Program-made: the position numbers and the translations under genes | In this document: one piece after another, positions 7,916 to 19,474 of the stretch | How positions within the stretch are numbered: the first letter of the stretch is position 1 | Layout of the letters: each line of letters begins with the position of its first letter | The notes under the pieces: model-generated | What the model was told of the DNA's origin: nothing | The model's input: only the letters and a program-made list of their open reading frames with translations | The model's database searches: none | Assembly (NCBI GenBank): GCA_025149125.1 | Contig: CP102272.1 | Span: 3,596,001 to 3,660,000, forward strand | Length of the DNA stretch: 64,000 bases | Origin: [Clostridium] asparagiforme DSM 15981 | Lineage (GTDB): Bacteria; Bacillota; Clostridia; Lachnospirales; Lachnospiraceae | Direction of reading: 5' to 3'

Positions 7916-10102
7916 CTACTCCACTGGGAAAAATGATATAGGGTAGGACTGGATCACAGTGTTGTTCGTCACGTCCACCACCTCCACCTCGCCGGTGTCC
8001 ACGCCCCAGGATCCCTTGATTCTGGAGATGGAAACGGGAATGGTCTGGCTGCCCGCAATGGTGCGCGCCTCGATCAATGTCTCGTATTTGTCCTCATTGT
8101 TGACGCGCTGCTTTAATCGGACCGCAACTCTTAAGCTGCTGGTCTGGGAAGCCGGACCGATGTAATTGCTCAGGTTGCAGGTAGTGTCGATGGAACTGAG
8201 GTAGTATTTTCCTTCGCTCTCATCCACGGTCTCCCCCTCAGCTCCGCTGCTCACCACAAAATTGATCGGGGAGCCCTTGGGCAGGATCGTGCCGTCCATC
8301 TCGGACTGGGTGATCACCACCCCGGGTGGAACCGTGTCGCTGGGCTCGGAGGTAACCTCGCCCGGCTGCAATCCCACGGCGGCCAGCATGGCCAGCGCCG
8401 CCTCCTGGGGCTGCCCCACCAGATGGGGCACCTGGCCCTCCACGGTTTTGGGGCCCTGGCTGACAAACAGCTCCACGCTGTCGCCCACCTTCGCCTCCTC
8501 CGGCTGGCAGCGGATCACCATATCCTTGGGCACGCCGTCGTTGTACTCCGGTTTCAGCTCAGCGGTCAGGCCCTTTTCCTCCAACAGTGTTTTCGCCGCA
8601 GCGCCGGTCAGGCTGGTCAGATTCAGCGCTGCCAAATCCACCCGGTCGCTGCCCTTACTGATGGTAACGCCCACGGTAGCCCATTTCTTGACGACGCTTC
8701 CGGAGTCAAACTCCTGGGCCATCACCTGGCCCGGGTCGTAATTGTCCGAATACTCGGAGCCGGTCACCCGCATCACCAGGGACTCTTCCTTCAGCCTGGC
8801 CTCCGCCATGTCCTGGGGCATGCCAAGCACGCTGGGCACGTAGACCTGATCGTTGGTGATGGTCACCTCCGGAGCCGGTCCCTCCGTGACCACGGACTCC
8901 TTGGTAGGCCGCACGCCGCTGCCCAGGTTGAACAGTCCGCCCAGCCTTGAAAACACGAATACCACCACCGCCACGATGATGATGGCGGCCACGATGCCGA
9001 ATACGGTCACGATGCGCTCAAACTGGCGGCTGACATCGTCGTTTCTGCTCTTTTTGTCCGCCTCCGAGGGCTTGCGGTGCCCTTTTGCGGGACGGCTTCT
9101 GCGGTGAGGCTCCCGCTTGTCGCTGTCCTCCCCCTGTCCGGCCGTTTCCTCCTGGGAATCCGCCTTCTTCTGCATCTGGCGGCTGCCCTCCTGAATTTTT
9201 GCCATCTCCTCAGGACTCATGGTCTTTGTCTGGCCCATCTCGTCCACCGGCCCGTCTGCGGCAGGCATTAGGTCGCTTTCCGGCTTTAAGATGGCCTTGT
9301 GCAGGTCCGCGATCACGTCCGCCACGCTGGAATAGCGGCGGTTCGGCTCCTTCTGGATGCATTTCAGAATGATCTGCTCCATGGCCCGGCCCGTCTCCGG
9401 ATTCAGCGCTCCGGGCGGAGTCACCGGTTCCTGTATGTGCGCCATGGCAACGGCCACGGAGGTGTCGCCCTGGAAGGGGACCTGACCGGTGACCATCTCA
9501 TACATGGTAATTCCGAAGGAATAGATGTCGCTGCGCGCATCGCAGGCCAGGCCCTTGGCCTGTTCCGGCGCGATGTAGTGGACCGATCCCACCGCCAGCG
9601 CCCCGGCCGTCTGGGCGGAGACCGCCCGGGCGATGCCGAAGTCCGCCACCTTCACCTTGCCGTCACGGCTGATGATGATGTTCTGGGGTTTGATATCCCG
9701 GTGGATAATGTGGTTCTCATGGGCGGCGGCGATGCCCTTGGCAACCTGAAGGGCCACGCCGATGGCTTCCTTGGTCTCCATTTTGCCTTTTTTCTCAATG
9801 TACTGCTTGAGGGTGATTCCGTCCACCAGCTCCATCACGATATAGTGCAGCTCCCCCTCGTCCACAACGTCGTAGACGTTGACAATGTTGGGGTTGGACA
9901 GGCGGGCCGCTGCCTGAGCTTCCATCTTGAATTTCTTCACAAAGGTGTCGTCGGAGGTAAACTCCTCCTTCAGCACCTTGATGGCCACCAGGCGGTTTAA
10001 GGTGTGGCACTGGGCCTTATATACGTCGGACATGCCCCCGGACCCGATGCGGTCCAGAATCTCGTAGCGATCCTGCAAAAATGTTCCAATGCTTAAACTC
10101 AT
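7916..10102 (-). CDS. prkC: PASTA-domain serine/threonine protein kinase (PrkC/PknB family)
   Basis: Membrane sensor kinase that responds to muropeptides or lipid II and controls wall growth, sporulation and germination in Firmicutes. Kinase domain at 1-270 has the glycine loop (IGSGGMSDVY), catalytic HRDIKPQN and DFGIARA. A hydrophilic K/R/E-rich juxtamembrane linker precedes one membrane segment at about 365-388, then three PASTA repeats (about 415-620), the last ending before a unique beta-rich C-terminal domain of about 90 residues. Its ATG overlaps the stp stop as ATGA, so kinase and phosphatase are co-translated. Three PASTA repeats is common for this family. The extra C-terminal domain is seen in clostridial homologues but has no function I can state. 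Confidence 0.96.
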   Translation of the reverse strand: MSLSIGTFLQDRYEILDRIGSGGMSDVYKAQCHTLNRLVAIKVLKEEFTSDDTFVKKFKMEAQAAARLSNPNIVNVYDVVDEGELHYIVMELVDGITLKQYIEKKGKMETKEAIGVALQVAKGIAAAHENHIIHRDIKPQNIIISRDGKVKVADFGIARAVSAQTAGALAVGSVHYIAPEQAKGLACDARSDIYSFGITMYEMVTGQVPFQGDTSVAVAMAHIQEPVTPPGALNPETGRAMEQIILKCIQKEPNRRYSSVADVIADLHKAILKPESDLMPAADGPVDEMGQTKTMSPEEMAKIQEGSRQMQKKADSQEETAGQGEDSDKREPHRRSRPAKGHRKPSEADKKSRNDDVSRQFERIVTVFGIVAAIIIVAVVVFVFSRLGGLFNLGSGVRPTKESVVTEGPAPEVTITNDQVYVPSVLGMPQDMAEARLKEESLVMRVTGSEYSDNYDPGQVMAQEFDSGSVVKKWATVGVTISKGSDRVDLAALNLTSLTGAAAKTLLEEKGLTAELKPEYNDGVPKDMVIRCQPEEAKVGDSVELFVSQGPKTVEGQVPHLVGQPQEAALAMLAAVGLQPGEVTSEPSDTVPPGVVITQSEMDGTILPKGSPINFVVSSGAEGETVDESEGKYYLSSIDTTCNLSNYIGPASQTSSLRVAVRLKQRVNNEDKYETLIEARTIAGSQTIPVSISRIKGSWGVDTGEVEVVDVTNNTVIQSYPISFFPVE

Positions 10103-10842
10103 GTGGTCACCCCGCTTTCCAGGGGCTTCACCAGCACCACCGCAATGTTGTCATTCCCGCCGCGGCGGTTGGCCTCGGCAATCAGGGCGGAGGCCTTCTC
10201 CCTCATGGTGCCCGGTCCTGAGACGATGCGGCAGATGTCCCGGTCCTCCACCATGTTGGTCAGGCCGTCGGAACAGAGTAAGAAGTAATCCCCCGGCTCC
10301 AGATCCACCTCAAAAAAGTCCGTGTCCACGGTCTCGCTGATGCCCATGGCCCGGGTAATGATGTTCTTCTGCCGGTTGTAGGCGCTGCTGTCCCGCTCCA
10401 TCTGGCCCATGGCCACCATCTCCTCCACATAGGAGTGGTCCCGGGTCACCTGATGAATCAGGCTGCCGTGGATCAGGTACAGGCGGCTGTCCCCCACGTT
10501 CGCCACGTAGAGAATGTTGTCCTCCACCACCCCGGCCACCAGGGTACAGCCCATGCCGTAGAACTCCTCCTGGCTTAAGGATTCCCTGTAAAGGCCGCGG
10601 TTCACCTGGTCGATGGCGTTTTTCAGCTGTCCCACCACGCCGGTTCCCCTGTGCTTGTTCAGATAGATCACCAGGTTTTCCACCATGTAACGGGAAGCGT
10701 AGTCCCCCGCCCGGTGGCCGCCCATGCCGTCCGCAACCAAAAAGAGGTTGGGCAGAGTGCCCACCGGCTCCGGCGAGGCGTAAATGTAATCCTGATTCAT
10801 GGCGCGGACCCTTCCCACGTCGGTCAATGCGTAGCTTTCCAT
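10099..10842 (-). CDS. stp: PP2C-family protein serine/threonine phosphatase
   Basis: Removes phosphate from PrkC and its substrates; the partner of the next gene (prpC in Bacillus). The 247-residue protein has all metal-binding PP2C motifs: RAMNQDYI, VADGMGGHRAGDYAS, NVGDSRLYLI, CSDGLTNM and GGNDNIAVVLV. Start ATG follows the rlmN stop... in transcriptional order rlmN ends 3 bp upstream, and the stop overlaps prkC by 4 bp. Confidence 0.96.
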   Translation of the reverse strand: MESYALTDVGRVRAMNQDYIYASPEPVGTLPNLFLVADGMGGHRAGDYASRYMVENLVIYLNKHRGTGVVGQLKNAIDQVNRGLYRESLSQEEFYGMGCTLVAGVVEDNILYVANVGDSRLYLIHGSLIHQVTRDHSYVEEMVAMGQMERDSSAYNRQKNIITRAMGISETVDTDFFEVDLEPGDYFLLCSDGLTNMVEDRDICRIVSGPGTMREKASALIAEANRRGGNDNIAVVLVKPLESGVTT

Positions 10843-10844
10843 GG

Positions 10845-11951
10845 TTATTCCCCGCTCCTTTCCGTCATTTCATCCCGCCTGCCGCTCTGCGCCTTCTCCT
10901 CATCCAGGAAACCCTTGCGCAGCTGGCCGCAGGCGCCGCCTATATCGCGGCCCATCTCTCTTCTAATGGTAACATTTATACCGTTTTTTTCAAGCAGATT
11001 TTTAAAATCCTGGATCTCCTTCTGGCCTGACTGCACGAAATCCCGCTCCTTGATGGGGTTCACCGGGATCAGATTCACGTGGCCGTGTTCATGGCGGATC
11101 AACTTCGCCAGCGCGGCCGCCTCCCTCAGATTGTCGTTGACTCCGTGGACCAGGCTGTACTCAAAGGTCAGCCGGCGTCCCGTCTGCTGGTAGTAATACC
11201 GGCAGGCCGCCAGCACGTCCTTCAGGCAATAGCGGTTGGCGATGGGCATCAGGGTCTTTCGCACCTCGTCGTCCGGCGCGTGGAGGGACAGGGCCAGGGT
11301 GATCTGAAACCCTTCCTCCGCCAGACGGCGAATCTCCGGCACCAGGCCGCAGGTGGAAACCGTGAGGTTGCGCTGGCTGATATTGAGCCCTTTCTCGTGG
11401 GAGATCAGGCGGATAAAACGCACCAGGTTGTCGTAATTGTCCATGGGCTCGCCGGACCCCATCACCACCACGTTTGACACCCTCTCCCCGGTGATCCGCT
11501 GAATCCGGTAGATCTGGTCCAGCATCTCCGACGGCCGCAGGTTCCGCGCCAGCCCGTCCAGGGTGGAGGCGCAGAAACGGCAGCCCATGCGGCAGCCCGC
11601 CTGGGAGGAGATGCACACGGAATTCCCGTGGTGGTACTGCATCCACACGCTCTCGATGATGTTGCCGTCCGCCAGAGCGAAGAGATACTTTCTGGTGCCG
11701 TCTATCGTTGAAATCTTCTCGTCCACCACCCGAAGGCAGGTGAGGGAGCAGGCCGCATCCAGCTTTCTCTGCAGCTCCTTTGAGATGCTGGTCATCTCCT
11801 CAAACCGCTCCGCCAGCTTGACGTGGAGCCAGTCGTAAATCTGTTTGGCCCGAAAAGGCTTCTCGCCCAGCTCCTTTAAAAACGCCTCCAGCTCCTCCGG
11901 CGTCATGGACTTGATATCTATTTTACCGTTATGGTCCTTTAAATCCAACAT
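10845..11951 (-). CDS. rlmN: 23S rRNA (adenine2503-C2)/tRNA methyltransferase RlmN
   Basis: Radical-SAM enzyme that methylates A2503 of 23S rRNA and A37 of some tRNAs. The iron-sulfur motif is CRMGCRFCAS (C-x3-C-x2-C), with GSGEPMDNYDN and the second catalytic region SLHAPDDEVRKTLMPI present; the methylatable cysteine lies near the C terminus in GGACGQL. I place the start at MLDLKDHNGK because AGGAG lies 6-7 nt upstream; the ORF could extend 10 codons to 11981, where the binding site is poor. Confidence 0.95.
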   Translation of the reverse strand: MLDLKDHNGKIDIKSMTPEELEAFLKELGEKPFRAKQIYDWLHVKLAERFEEMTSISKELQRKLDAACSLTCLRVVDEKISTIDGTRKYLFALADGNIIESVWMQYHHGNSVCISSQAGCRMGCRFCASTLDGLARNLRPSEMLDQIYRIQRITGERVSNVVVMGSGEPMDNYDNLVRFIRLISHEKGLNISQRNLTVSTCGLVPEIRRLAEEGFQITLALSLHAPDDEVRKTLMPIANRYCLKDVLAACRYYYQQTGRRLTFEYSLVHGVNDNLREAAALAKLIRHEHGHVNLIPVNPIKERDFVQSGQKEIQDFKNLLEKNGINVTIRREMGRDIGGACGQLRKGFLDEEKAQSGRRDEMTERSGE

Positions 11952-11993
11952 ATACACTCCTAATACGCTTCTGTCCCGCATCCCTTGTCCTGT

Positions 11994-13367
11994 TTAAGCG
12001 TTTTTGCGGGTAAATACCGAGATGAAAAATCCGTCCATTGGGTGAATTCCCGGGAGGAACTGAATCCAGCCTTCCTTCAGGGATTCCACCGGAAAACGCG
12101 GCTCCAGGGCCGGACGCAGATCCACCGGCTCAAAGGGGAAGTTCCCGGCAAACCACCGGGCGTTCTCCTCGTTCTCCATGGAATCCACGGTGCAGGTGCT
12201 GTAGATGAGCCGCCCGCCGGGCTTCACATAGCGCCACACAACGGACAGAATCTGCCGCTGGAGGTCCGCCAGCTCCTTCATCTTCTCCTGGGTCATATTC
12301 TGTTTGATGTCCGGCTTTTTTCCAAGAATTCCCAGACCAGAGCAGGGCAGGTCCGCAATCAGGAGGTCCGCCTTTTCCACAGATTCCTCATCCTCCCAGA
12401 GGGCGTCCATCACCACCGCGCGGATATTTTCAAACCCGCAGCGCCGGATATTCTCCTCAATCAGCTCCGCCTTCTGGAAGGTCAGATCCCTGGCCTCCAC
12501 CATGCCCGTCCCATCCAGCAGGTCCGCAATATGTAAGCTCTTTCCGCCCGGGGCCGCGCAGACGTCGATAACGTAATCGCCCCGCTTTGGGGCCGCCAGA
12601 CGGCCCACCATGGCGGAGGAAGCGTCCTGTACCTGGATCCAGCCCCTGGCAAAGGCGGACAATTCCTCCAGCCGGTCGTAACCGGACAAATTGAACAGGC
12701 CGTCCCCCAGGGGCGCCGCCTCCACACCCTGTTCCCGCAGGCTCTCAGCCGTCCGCTCCCAGGCTTCCTCCGGGGATATTCCCGGAAGCTCCCGGCTCAG
12801 GGCCTGCAGATTGCAGCGCACCGTGGTCTTTTTGTCTTTCAGAAACGCTTTTCCCATAGCCGTTGCCGTCCCGGCCCCATACTGCCGCTCCCACATTTCG
12901 TACATCCACTGCGGAAGGGAGAGCTCTAGCCAGGGCTCGGAGAAGGCGATGGTCCCCTTCTCCCTGGCGATGGTCCTGAGCACGCCGTTCACAAAGCCCT
13001 TGAGGCCCTCGAACCGCCGCTTGGCCGCCAGCTTTACCGCCTCGTTGCATACCGCCGAGTCCGGAACCCGGTCCATGTACAGAATCTGATAAACGCTAAG
13101 CCGCAGAAGATTGCGGATCACCGGCTTCATCTTCTGCGTCTTGGTCTTTGAATATTGATTTATAATCGCATCGATCTGGATCAGATACTCCAGTGTGCCC
13201 TCGGTCAGGCGGGTGATGAAGGCGCGATCGGCCTTATCCAGATACTGATACTTATCCAGCGCCTGGTTTAACACCATGTGAACAAAGCTGCCTCGCTCCA
13301 GCACCTCCATCAAAATATCCAGGACAATCTCCCGGTTTTCCAGACCTCTGTCCGTACGCTTTGCCAT
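11994..13367 (-). CDS. rsmB: 16S rRNA m5C967 methyltransferase RsmB
   Basis: Methylates C967 of 16S rRNA. The first 150 residues form the NusB-like RNA-binding domain; the catalytic domain shows the SAM loop VIDVCAAPGGKS, the motif IV cysteine in ADLPCSGLGILGKKPDIK, and the motif VI cysteine in IYSTCTV. Length 457 fits the family. It sits between the Zn-peptidase gene and rlmN, as in the conserved Firmicutes operon. Confidence 0.96.
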   Translation of the reverse strand: MAKRTDRGLENREIVLDILMEVLERGSFVHMVLNQALDKYQYLDKADRAFITRLTEGTLEYLIQIDAIINQYSKTKTQKMKPVIRNLLRLSVYQILYMDRVPDSAVCNEAVKLAAKRRFEGLKGFVNGVLRTIAREKGTIAFSEPWLELSLPQWMYEMWERQYGAGTATAMGKAFLKDKKTTVRCNLQALSRELPGISPEEAWERTAESLREQGVEAAPLGDGLFNLSGYDRLEELSAFARGWIQVQDASSAMVGRLAAPKRGDYVIDVCAAPGGKSLHIADLLDGTGMVEARDLTFQKAELIEENIRRCGFENIRAVVMDALWEDEESVEKADLLIADLPCSGLGILGKKPDIKQNMTQEKMKELADLQRQILSVVWRYVKPGGRLIYSTCTVDSMENEENARWFAGNFPFEPVDLRPALEPRFPVESLKEGWIQFLPGIHPMDGFFISVFTRKNA

Positions 13368-13441
13368 ACTTTAACCTCTCCCTTTTTCTCTGGGTCGCGC
13401 CTTATCGCAGGTTCCCGCTCAATATGCGGTAAGAACCGCGG

Positions 13442-14152
13442 TTAATCCCTGCGCCGATTGCCTCCGAACAGGTACAGCAGCCGAAACAGCTGTAAAATCG
13501 AAGCCGCCGCTGCCGCCACATAGGTAAGCGCGGCCGCGCTCAACACCTGTCTGGTCTGTCCCACTTCCTGGCCTGCGAGGATTCCGGTGCGGTCCAAAAG
13601 GTTCACCGCGCGGCTGGAGGCGTTGAACTCCACCGGCAGGGTCACCAGCTGAAACAGCACGGACAGCGAGAACATCAGGATTCCCAGGGTGATCAGCATA
13701 GAGCTGGAATCGCTGGAAAACAGCAGGCCGATCAGAATCAGGGGCCAGGAAATCTGGGCTCCGAAATTCGCAACCGGCACCAGCGCGCCGCGGACCCGCA
13801 AGGGAACGTAACCGCCCGCGTCCTGCATGGCATGGCCGCACTCGTGGGCCGCCACGCCGATGGCCGCGATGGAGGTGGAGCCGTAGACCGACTCCGACAG
13901 ATTCACCGTCTTATTCCTTGGGTCGTAGTGGTCGGTCAGCTTTCCCGGCACCCGGCGCACGGTCACGTCGTAGATGCCCTGGGAGTTCAGCAGCCGCTTG
14001 GCCGCCTCCGCTCCGGTCATGCCGCAGCGGGCTCCCACTCTGGCGTACCTGGCGTAGGTGGAATTCACCTTGGCGGAGGCGGCCATGGACAGCAGAAGGC
14101 CGATCAGGATCAGCACGTAGCTGGGGTCAAAGTAAAACATCGGGTACATCAT
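13442..14152 (-). CDS. Membrane zinc metallopeptidase, YugP family
   Basis: Belongs to the Zn_peptidase_2 (PF04298, YugP) family. The HEXXH zinc site is seen in AAHECGHAMQ (around residue 105-115). Hydrophobic segments occur near residues 8-25 and in the C-terminal half, so it is an integral membrane protein. Physiological substrate is not known for the family. Its ATG overlaps the fmt stop by 4 bp, making it a member of the priA-thiN operon; Bacillus does not carry it at this position, many clostridia do. Confidence 0.9.
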   Translation of the reverse strand: MMYPMFYFDPSYVLILIGLLLSMAASAKVNSTYARYARVGARCGMTGAEAAKRLLNSQGIYDVTVRRVPGKLTDHYDPRNKTVNLSESVYGSTSIAAIGVAAHECGHAMQDAGGYVPLRVRGALVPVANFGAQISWPLILIGLLFSSDSSSMLITLGILMFSLSVLFQLVTLPVEFNASSRAVNLLDRTGILAGQEVGQTRQVLSAAALTYVAAAAASILQLFRLLYLFGGNRRRD

Positions 14153-15099
14153 GAATTCGTCATTCTCCTCTCAAAAACAGCGCCCTCAGGGACCGGATAA
14201 CCCCTCAGAAAGGACTCGATGTCCATGCGCTTCTTGCCCTCCATCTGCAGTTCCCGTACGGACAGAATACCGTCTCCGGTCTGCACCAGAAGGCTGTGCT
14301 TATCGCTTTTTACCACCTGTCCCGGACGGGCCGCGGCTTCGCCACCCTCCAGCACGTCCGCCGCCCAGAGCTTAACGGTCTTCCCGTTCCAGGAGGTGTA
14401 GGCGCTGGGCCAGGGATTCAGTCCCCGGATCAGCCGCTCGATGGAAACTGCGGGGGCGCTCCAGTCCACGTCCCCCAGCTCCTTGGTCAGGCGTTTGGCA
14501 TAACAGGTGCCCTCCCCGGTCTGAGGCGTGGGGACCGCAGTGCCATTTTCCAGTTTCTGTAAAGTGGACAGGATCAGCTTCCCGCCCGCCAGACTCAGCT
14601 TGTCGTGAAGGCTGCCGCCGGTCTCCTTCTCATCCAGGACAACCACGGTCTTCTCCAGCATATCGCCGGTGTCCAGGCCCTCGGCCATCATCATGGTGGT
14701 GATGCCGCTCTCCCGCTCCCCGTCGATCACAGCCCACTGGATGGGGGCCGCGCCGCGGTACTTGGGCAGAAGCGAGGCGTGGATGTTGACGCAGCCGTAT
14801 TTTGGCATGTCCAGAATGGACTTGGGGATGAGCTGGCCGAAGGCCACCACCACGATCACGTCCGCGGCCAGCTGCCGCACGGTCTCGACAAAGGCAGGAT
14901 CCCGCACCTTTAACGGCTGGTACACCGGAATCCCGTACTCCAGGGCCTGCTCCTTCACCGGGGTCATCTGCACGGCTTTGCCGCGCCCTTTGGGTTTATC
15001 CGGCTGGGTCACCACCGCGGCCACCTCATGGCCGGCTTCCACCAGGGATTTAAGCGTGGGCACGGAAAAATCCGGCGTTCCCATAAATATAATCCGCAT
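14149..15099 (-). CDS. fmt: Methionyl-tRNA formyltransferase
   Basis: Formylates Met-tRNAfMet using 10-formyl-THF. Visible signatures: MGTPDFSVPTL at the N terminus, TQPDKPKGRGK (the loop that contacts tRNA), and the catalytic region NIHASLLPKYRGAAPIQWA with the Asn, His and downstream Asp (GLDTGDML). 316 residues, normal length. Paired with def 33 bp upstream; formate-THF ligase elsewhere in this window supplies the cofactor. Confidence 0.97.
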   Translation of the reverse strand: MRIIFMGTPDFSVPTLKSLVEAGHEVAAVVTQPDKPKGRGKAVQMTPVKEQALEYGIPVYQPLKVRDPAFVETVRQLAADVIVVVAFGQLIPKSILDMPKYGCVNIHASLLPKYRGAAPIQWAVIDGERESGITTMMMAEGLDTGDMLEKTVVVLDEKETGGSLHDKLSLAGGKLILSTLQKLENGTAVPTPQTGEGTCYAKRLTKELGDVDWSAPAVSIERLIRGLNPWPSAYTSWNGKTVKLWAADVLEGGEAAARPGQVVKSDKHSLLVQTGDGILSVRELQMEGKKRMDIESFLRGYPVPEGAVFERRMTNS

Positions 15100-15132
15100 C
15101 GATATACACCTTCCTTCCTGACGTCCCGTCCT

Positions 15133-15624
15133 TTACGCCTCCTCCGCTATCTCCTCTTCGTCGGCACCCACGTCCACCAGCTCGCCCTCCACGATATCCA
15201 CGTAGAGTTCCCCTCTCAGATGGGCGATCTCATGGCAGATGGCCCGGGCCAGCAGCCCGTCGCCCTCCAGCTCGTAGGGCTCCAGCTTCTCGTTTAGGGC
15301 CTTCACCTTCACATGCATGGGGCGGGTCACCGTTCCGGACTTGCCCGGCACGCTTAAGCAGCCCTCGGAGCCGGTCTGGCTCCCCTCGGTCTCCAGAATC
15401 TCGGGGTTGATCAGCACGTACTGGTTGCCGTCGTCCACATCGATCACCACCAGCTGCCGTAAGATGCCCACCTGGGGGGCGGCAAGACCCACGCCGTTGG
15501 CCTCGTACATGGTCTCAAACATATCCTCAATCAGCTCCGCCGTCCGGGGCGTCATCTCCTTCACCGGCTTGCACTGCTTTCTCAAAATTTCGTCTCCAAT
15601 GGTTCTGATCTGTCGAATTGCCAT
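15133..15624 (-). CDS. def: Peptide deformylase
   Basis: Removes the N-formyl group from nascent proteins. Three motifs are present: GVGLAAPQVG, EGCLSVPG with the metal-binding cysteine, and HEIAHLRG with the two histidines and catalytic Glu. The last is usually HEIDHLxG; the Asp to Ala change here is not a metal ligand. Two ATGs are possible 6 bp apart; AGGAG is 9 nt from the second (MAIRQI) and only 3 nt from the first, so I use the second. Confidence 0.96.
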   Translation of the reverse strand: MAIRQIRTIGDEILRKQCKPVKEMTPRTAELIEDMFETMYEANGVGLAAPQVGILRQLVVIDVDDGNQYVLINPEILETEGSQTGSEGCLSVPGKSGTVTRPMHVKVKALNEKLEPYELEGDGLLARAICHEIAHLRGELYVDIVEGELVDVGADEEEIAEEA

Positions 15625-15643
15625 CCTCATAGTCTCCTTTTGC

Positions 15644-17914
<2,271 letters not shown>

Positions 17915-18099
17915 TTGCGTCACCTGTCTGTCTGCTCCGGCATGGCCGGATTTGTTTAACGTTTCTATCACGTCCTTGATTATACATGACAACGCCGGAA
18001 AATGCAAATGGTCCGCTGCGGTTTCAACCGCACCGATGTGTTCTCCGGAATAATTTTCGCAACCTTAAAATATTACAGTACCAATCCTCTATGCGTTGA

Positions 18100-18128
18100 T
18101 TGAAAAGGCATTTTCAAATTTCTATACT
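18100..18128 (+). promoter_or_regulatory. Sigma-A promoter of the symporter-hydrolase operon with overlapping palindrome
   Basis: TTGAAA (18100-18105), 17-bp spacer, TATACT (18123-18128). The -35 box is the left arm of a perfect inverted repeat TTGAAAA-GGCA-TTTTCAA at 18100-18117, a likely repressor or activator site. The start codon of the symporter is about 55 bp downstream. Confidence 0.75.
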
Positions 18129-18183
18129 GAAGGTAAGTTGAAAGGAACCCACAAACAAAAGTGACATGAAGGAGGAAATTATT

Positions 18184-19455
18184 ATGGCTGCACAGACCAC
18201 AAAAATCAAGTCGTCCTACCGGGAACCGATCATCCTGATTGCGTTTGTCATTTTGGGAGCGATTATCGGGTTGGTGTTGGGGGAAAAGGCGGCATTTTTG
18301 TACCCAGTTGGACAGATTTGGCTGAATATGCTGTTCGTTCTTCTGGTTCCGCTGATTTTCTTTTCCATCTCCAGCTCCATCGCAAATATCGGCGACACGA
18401 GCCGGGTTGGAAAGATGCTGGGCTTAACCATCGGCATCTTTATCGCGACGGCCGGCCTGGCCGGTATTTATATGTTTATTGTGACCGGCATCTTCGGAGT
18501 GGACACCTCCGTACAGATGGGGAATGCCGAGACCGCCATTGAGACGGCGGCCGCCAGCGTAGGCGACCAGATCGTAAGCACGTTCACGGTGGGGGATTTC
18601 TCGGAAGTCATATCCAGAAACCATATTCTGGCGCTGATCGTATTTACAATCTTTTTTGGCATCACGGTTTCCACCCTGGGGGAGAAGGGGCGCGCCGTGG
18701 CCAGCTGGCTTAACGACATGTCGCTGGTATTTTACAAAATGGTGGCCCTGTTAATGAAGCTGGCTCCCATCGGCCTGATGGCCTACTTTGCCAACCTGAC
18801 GGGCATCTACGGGCCCGACCTTCTTAAGAGCTATGGACGGGGACTCCTGATTTATTATCCGGCCGCCATCCTCTACTTTTTCGTTTTCCTCGGCCTGTAC
18901 GCCTTTATCGCCGCCGGCTCCTGGGGCGTAAAAAATTTCTTTAAAAATATTCTGACGCCCGCGCTGACTGCTTTGGGCACAAGGTCCTCCGCCGCATCGC
19001 TGCCGTTGCAAATGGACGCCTGCGACAAGCTGGGAGTGCCCAGGGACGTCAGCTCCGTCGTTGTCCCCGTAGGGGCCACCTGCCATATGGACGGCGCCTG
19101 CATCGCGACCATTTATGAGATTGTCCTCTGCTGCACGCTGTTTGGCCATCCATTAAACAGCATCGGCGACTACGTCTTTGCGCTCGTCATCGCGGTGTGC
19201 GGTTCCGTGGCGGTTTCGTCCGTGCCCGGCGGAGGCGCGGCCATGGAGACGATGATCATCTCTTCCTTCGGTTTTCCATCCATCGCCCTGCCGGTGTTGA
19301 TGATGATGACCCAGCTGTTCGATGCCGGGTGTACGTTGATCAATTCCTGCGGCGATACCGTGGCCTCCATGCTGGTCACCAGAGCCCTGTACGGAAAGGA
19401 CTGGTATAAAAAAGGCTTAAATCACGAACATGACAAAGCGGAATCCCACTCTTAG
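18184..19455 (+). CDS. Dicarboxylate/amino acid:cation symporter (SDF/DAACS family)
   Basis: A cation-coupled importer of acidic amino acids, C4-dicarboxylates or related substrates. 423 residues with about eight membrane segments. Family motifs: LGTRSSAASLPLQM (serine-rich reentrant loop HP1), VPVGATCHMDGACI (TM7, where NMDGT is usual; here HMDGA) and a second reentrant loop VSSVPGGGAAMET. The NMDGT to HMDGA change affects a cation-binding segment, so coupling or substrate may be unusual. The start MAAQTTKI is chosen because AGGAGG lies 7 nt upstream, inside a longer ORF from 18166. The hydrolase gene follows after 19 bp, so the substrate is probably what that enzyme, or the regulator behind it, handles. 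Confidence 0.9.
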   Translation: MAAQTTKIKSSYREPIILIAFVILGAIIGLVLGEKAAFLYPVGQIWLNMLFVLLVPLIFFSISSSIANIGDTSRVGKMLGLTIGIFIATAGLAGIYMFIVTGIFGVDTSVQMGNAETAIETAAASVGDQIVSTFTVGDFSEVISRNHILALIVFTIFFGITVSTLGEKGRAVASWLNDMSLVFYKMVALLMKLAPIGLMAYFANLTGIYGPDLLKSYGRGLLIYYPAAILYFFVFLGLYAFIAAGSWGVKNFFKNILTPALTALGTRSSAASLPLQMDACDKLGVPRDVSSVVVPVGATCHMDGACIATIYEIVLCCTLFGHPLNSIGDYVFALVIAVCGSVAVSSVPGGGAAMETMIISSFGFPSIALPVLMMMTQLFDAGCTLINSCGDTVASMLVTRALYGKDWYKKGLNHEHDKAESHS

Positions 19456-19474
19456 ACAGAAAGAGGGCCGTAAT

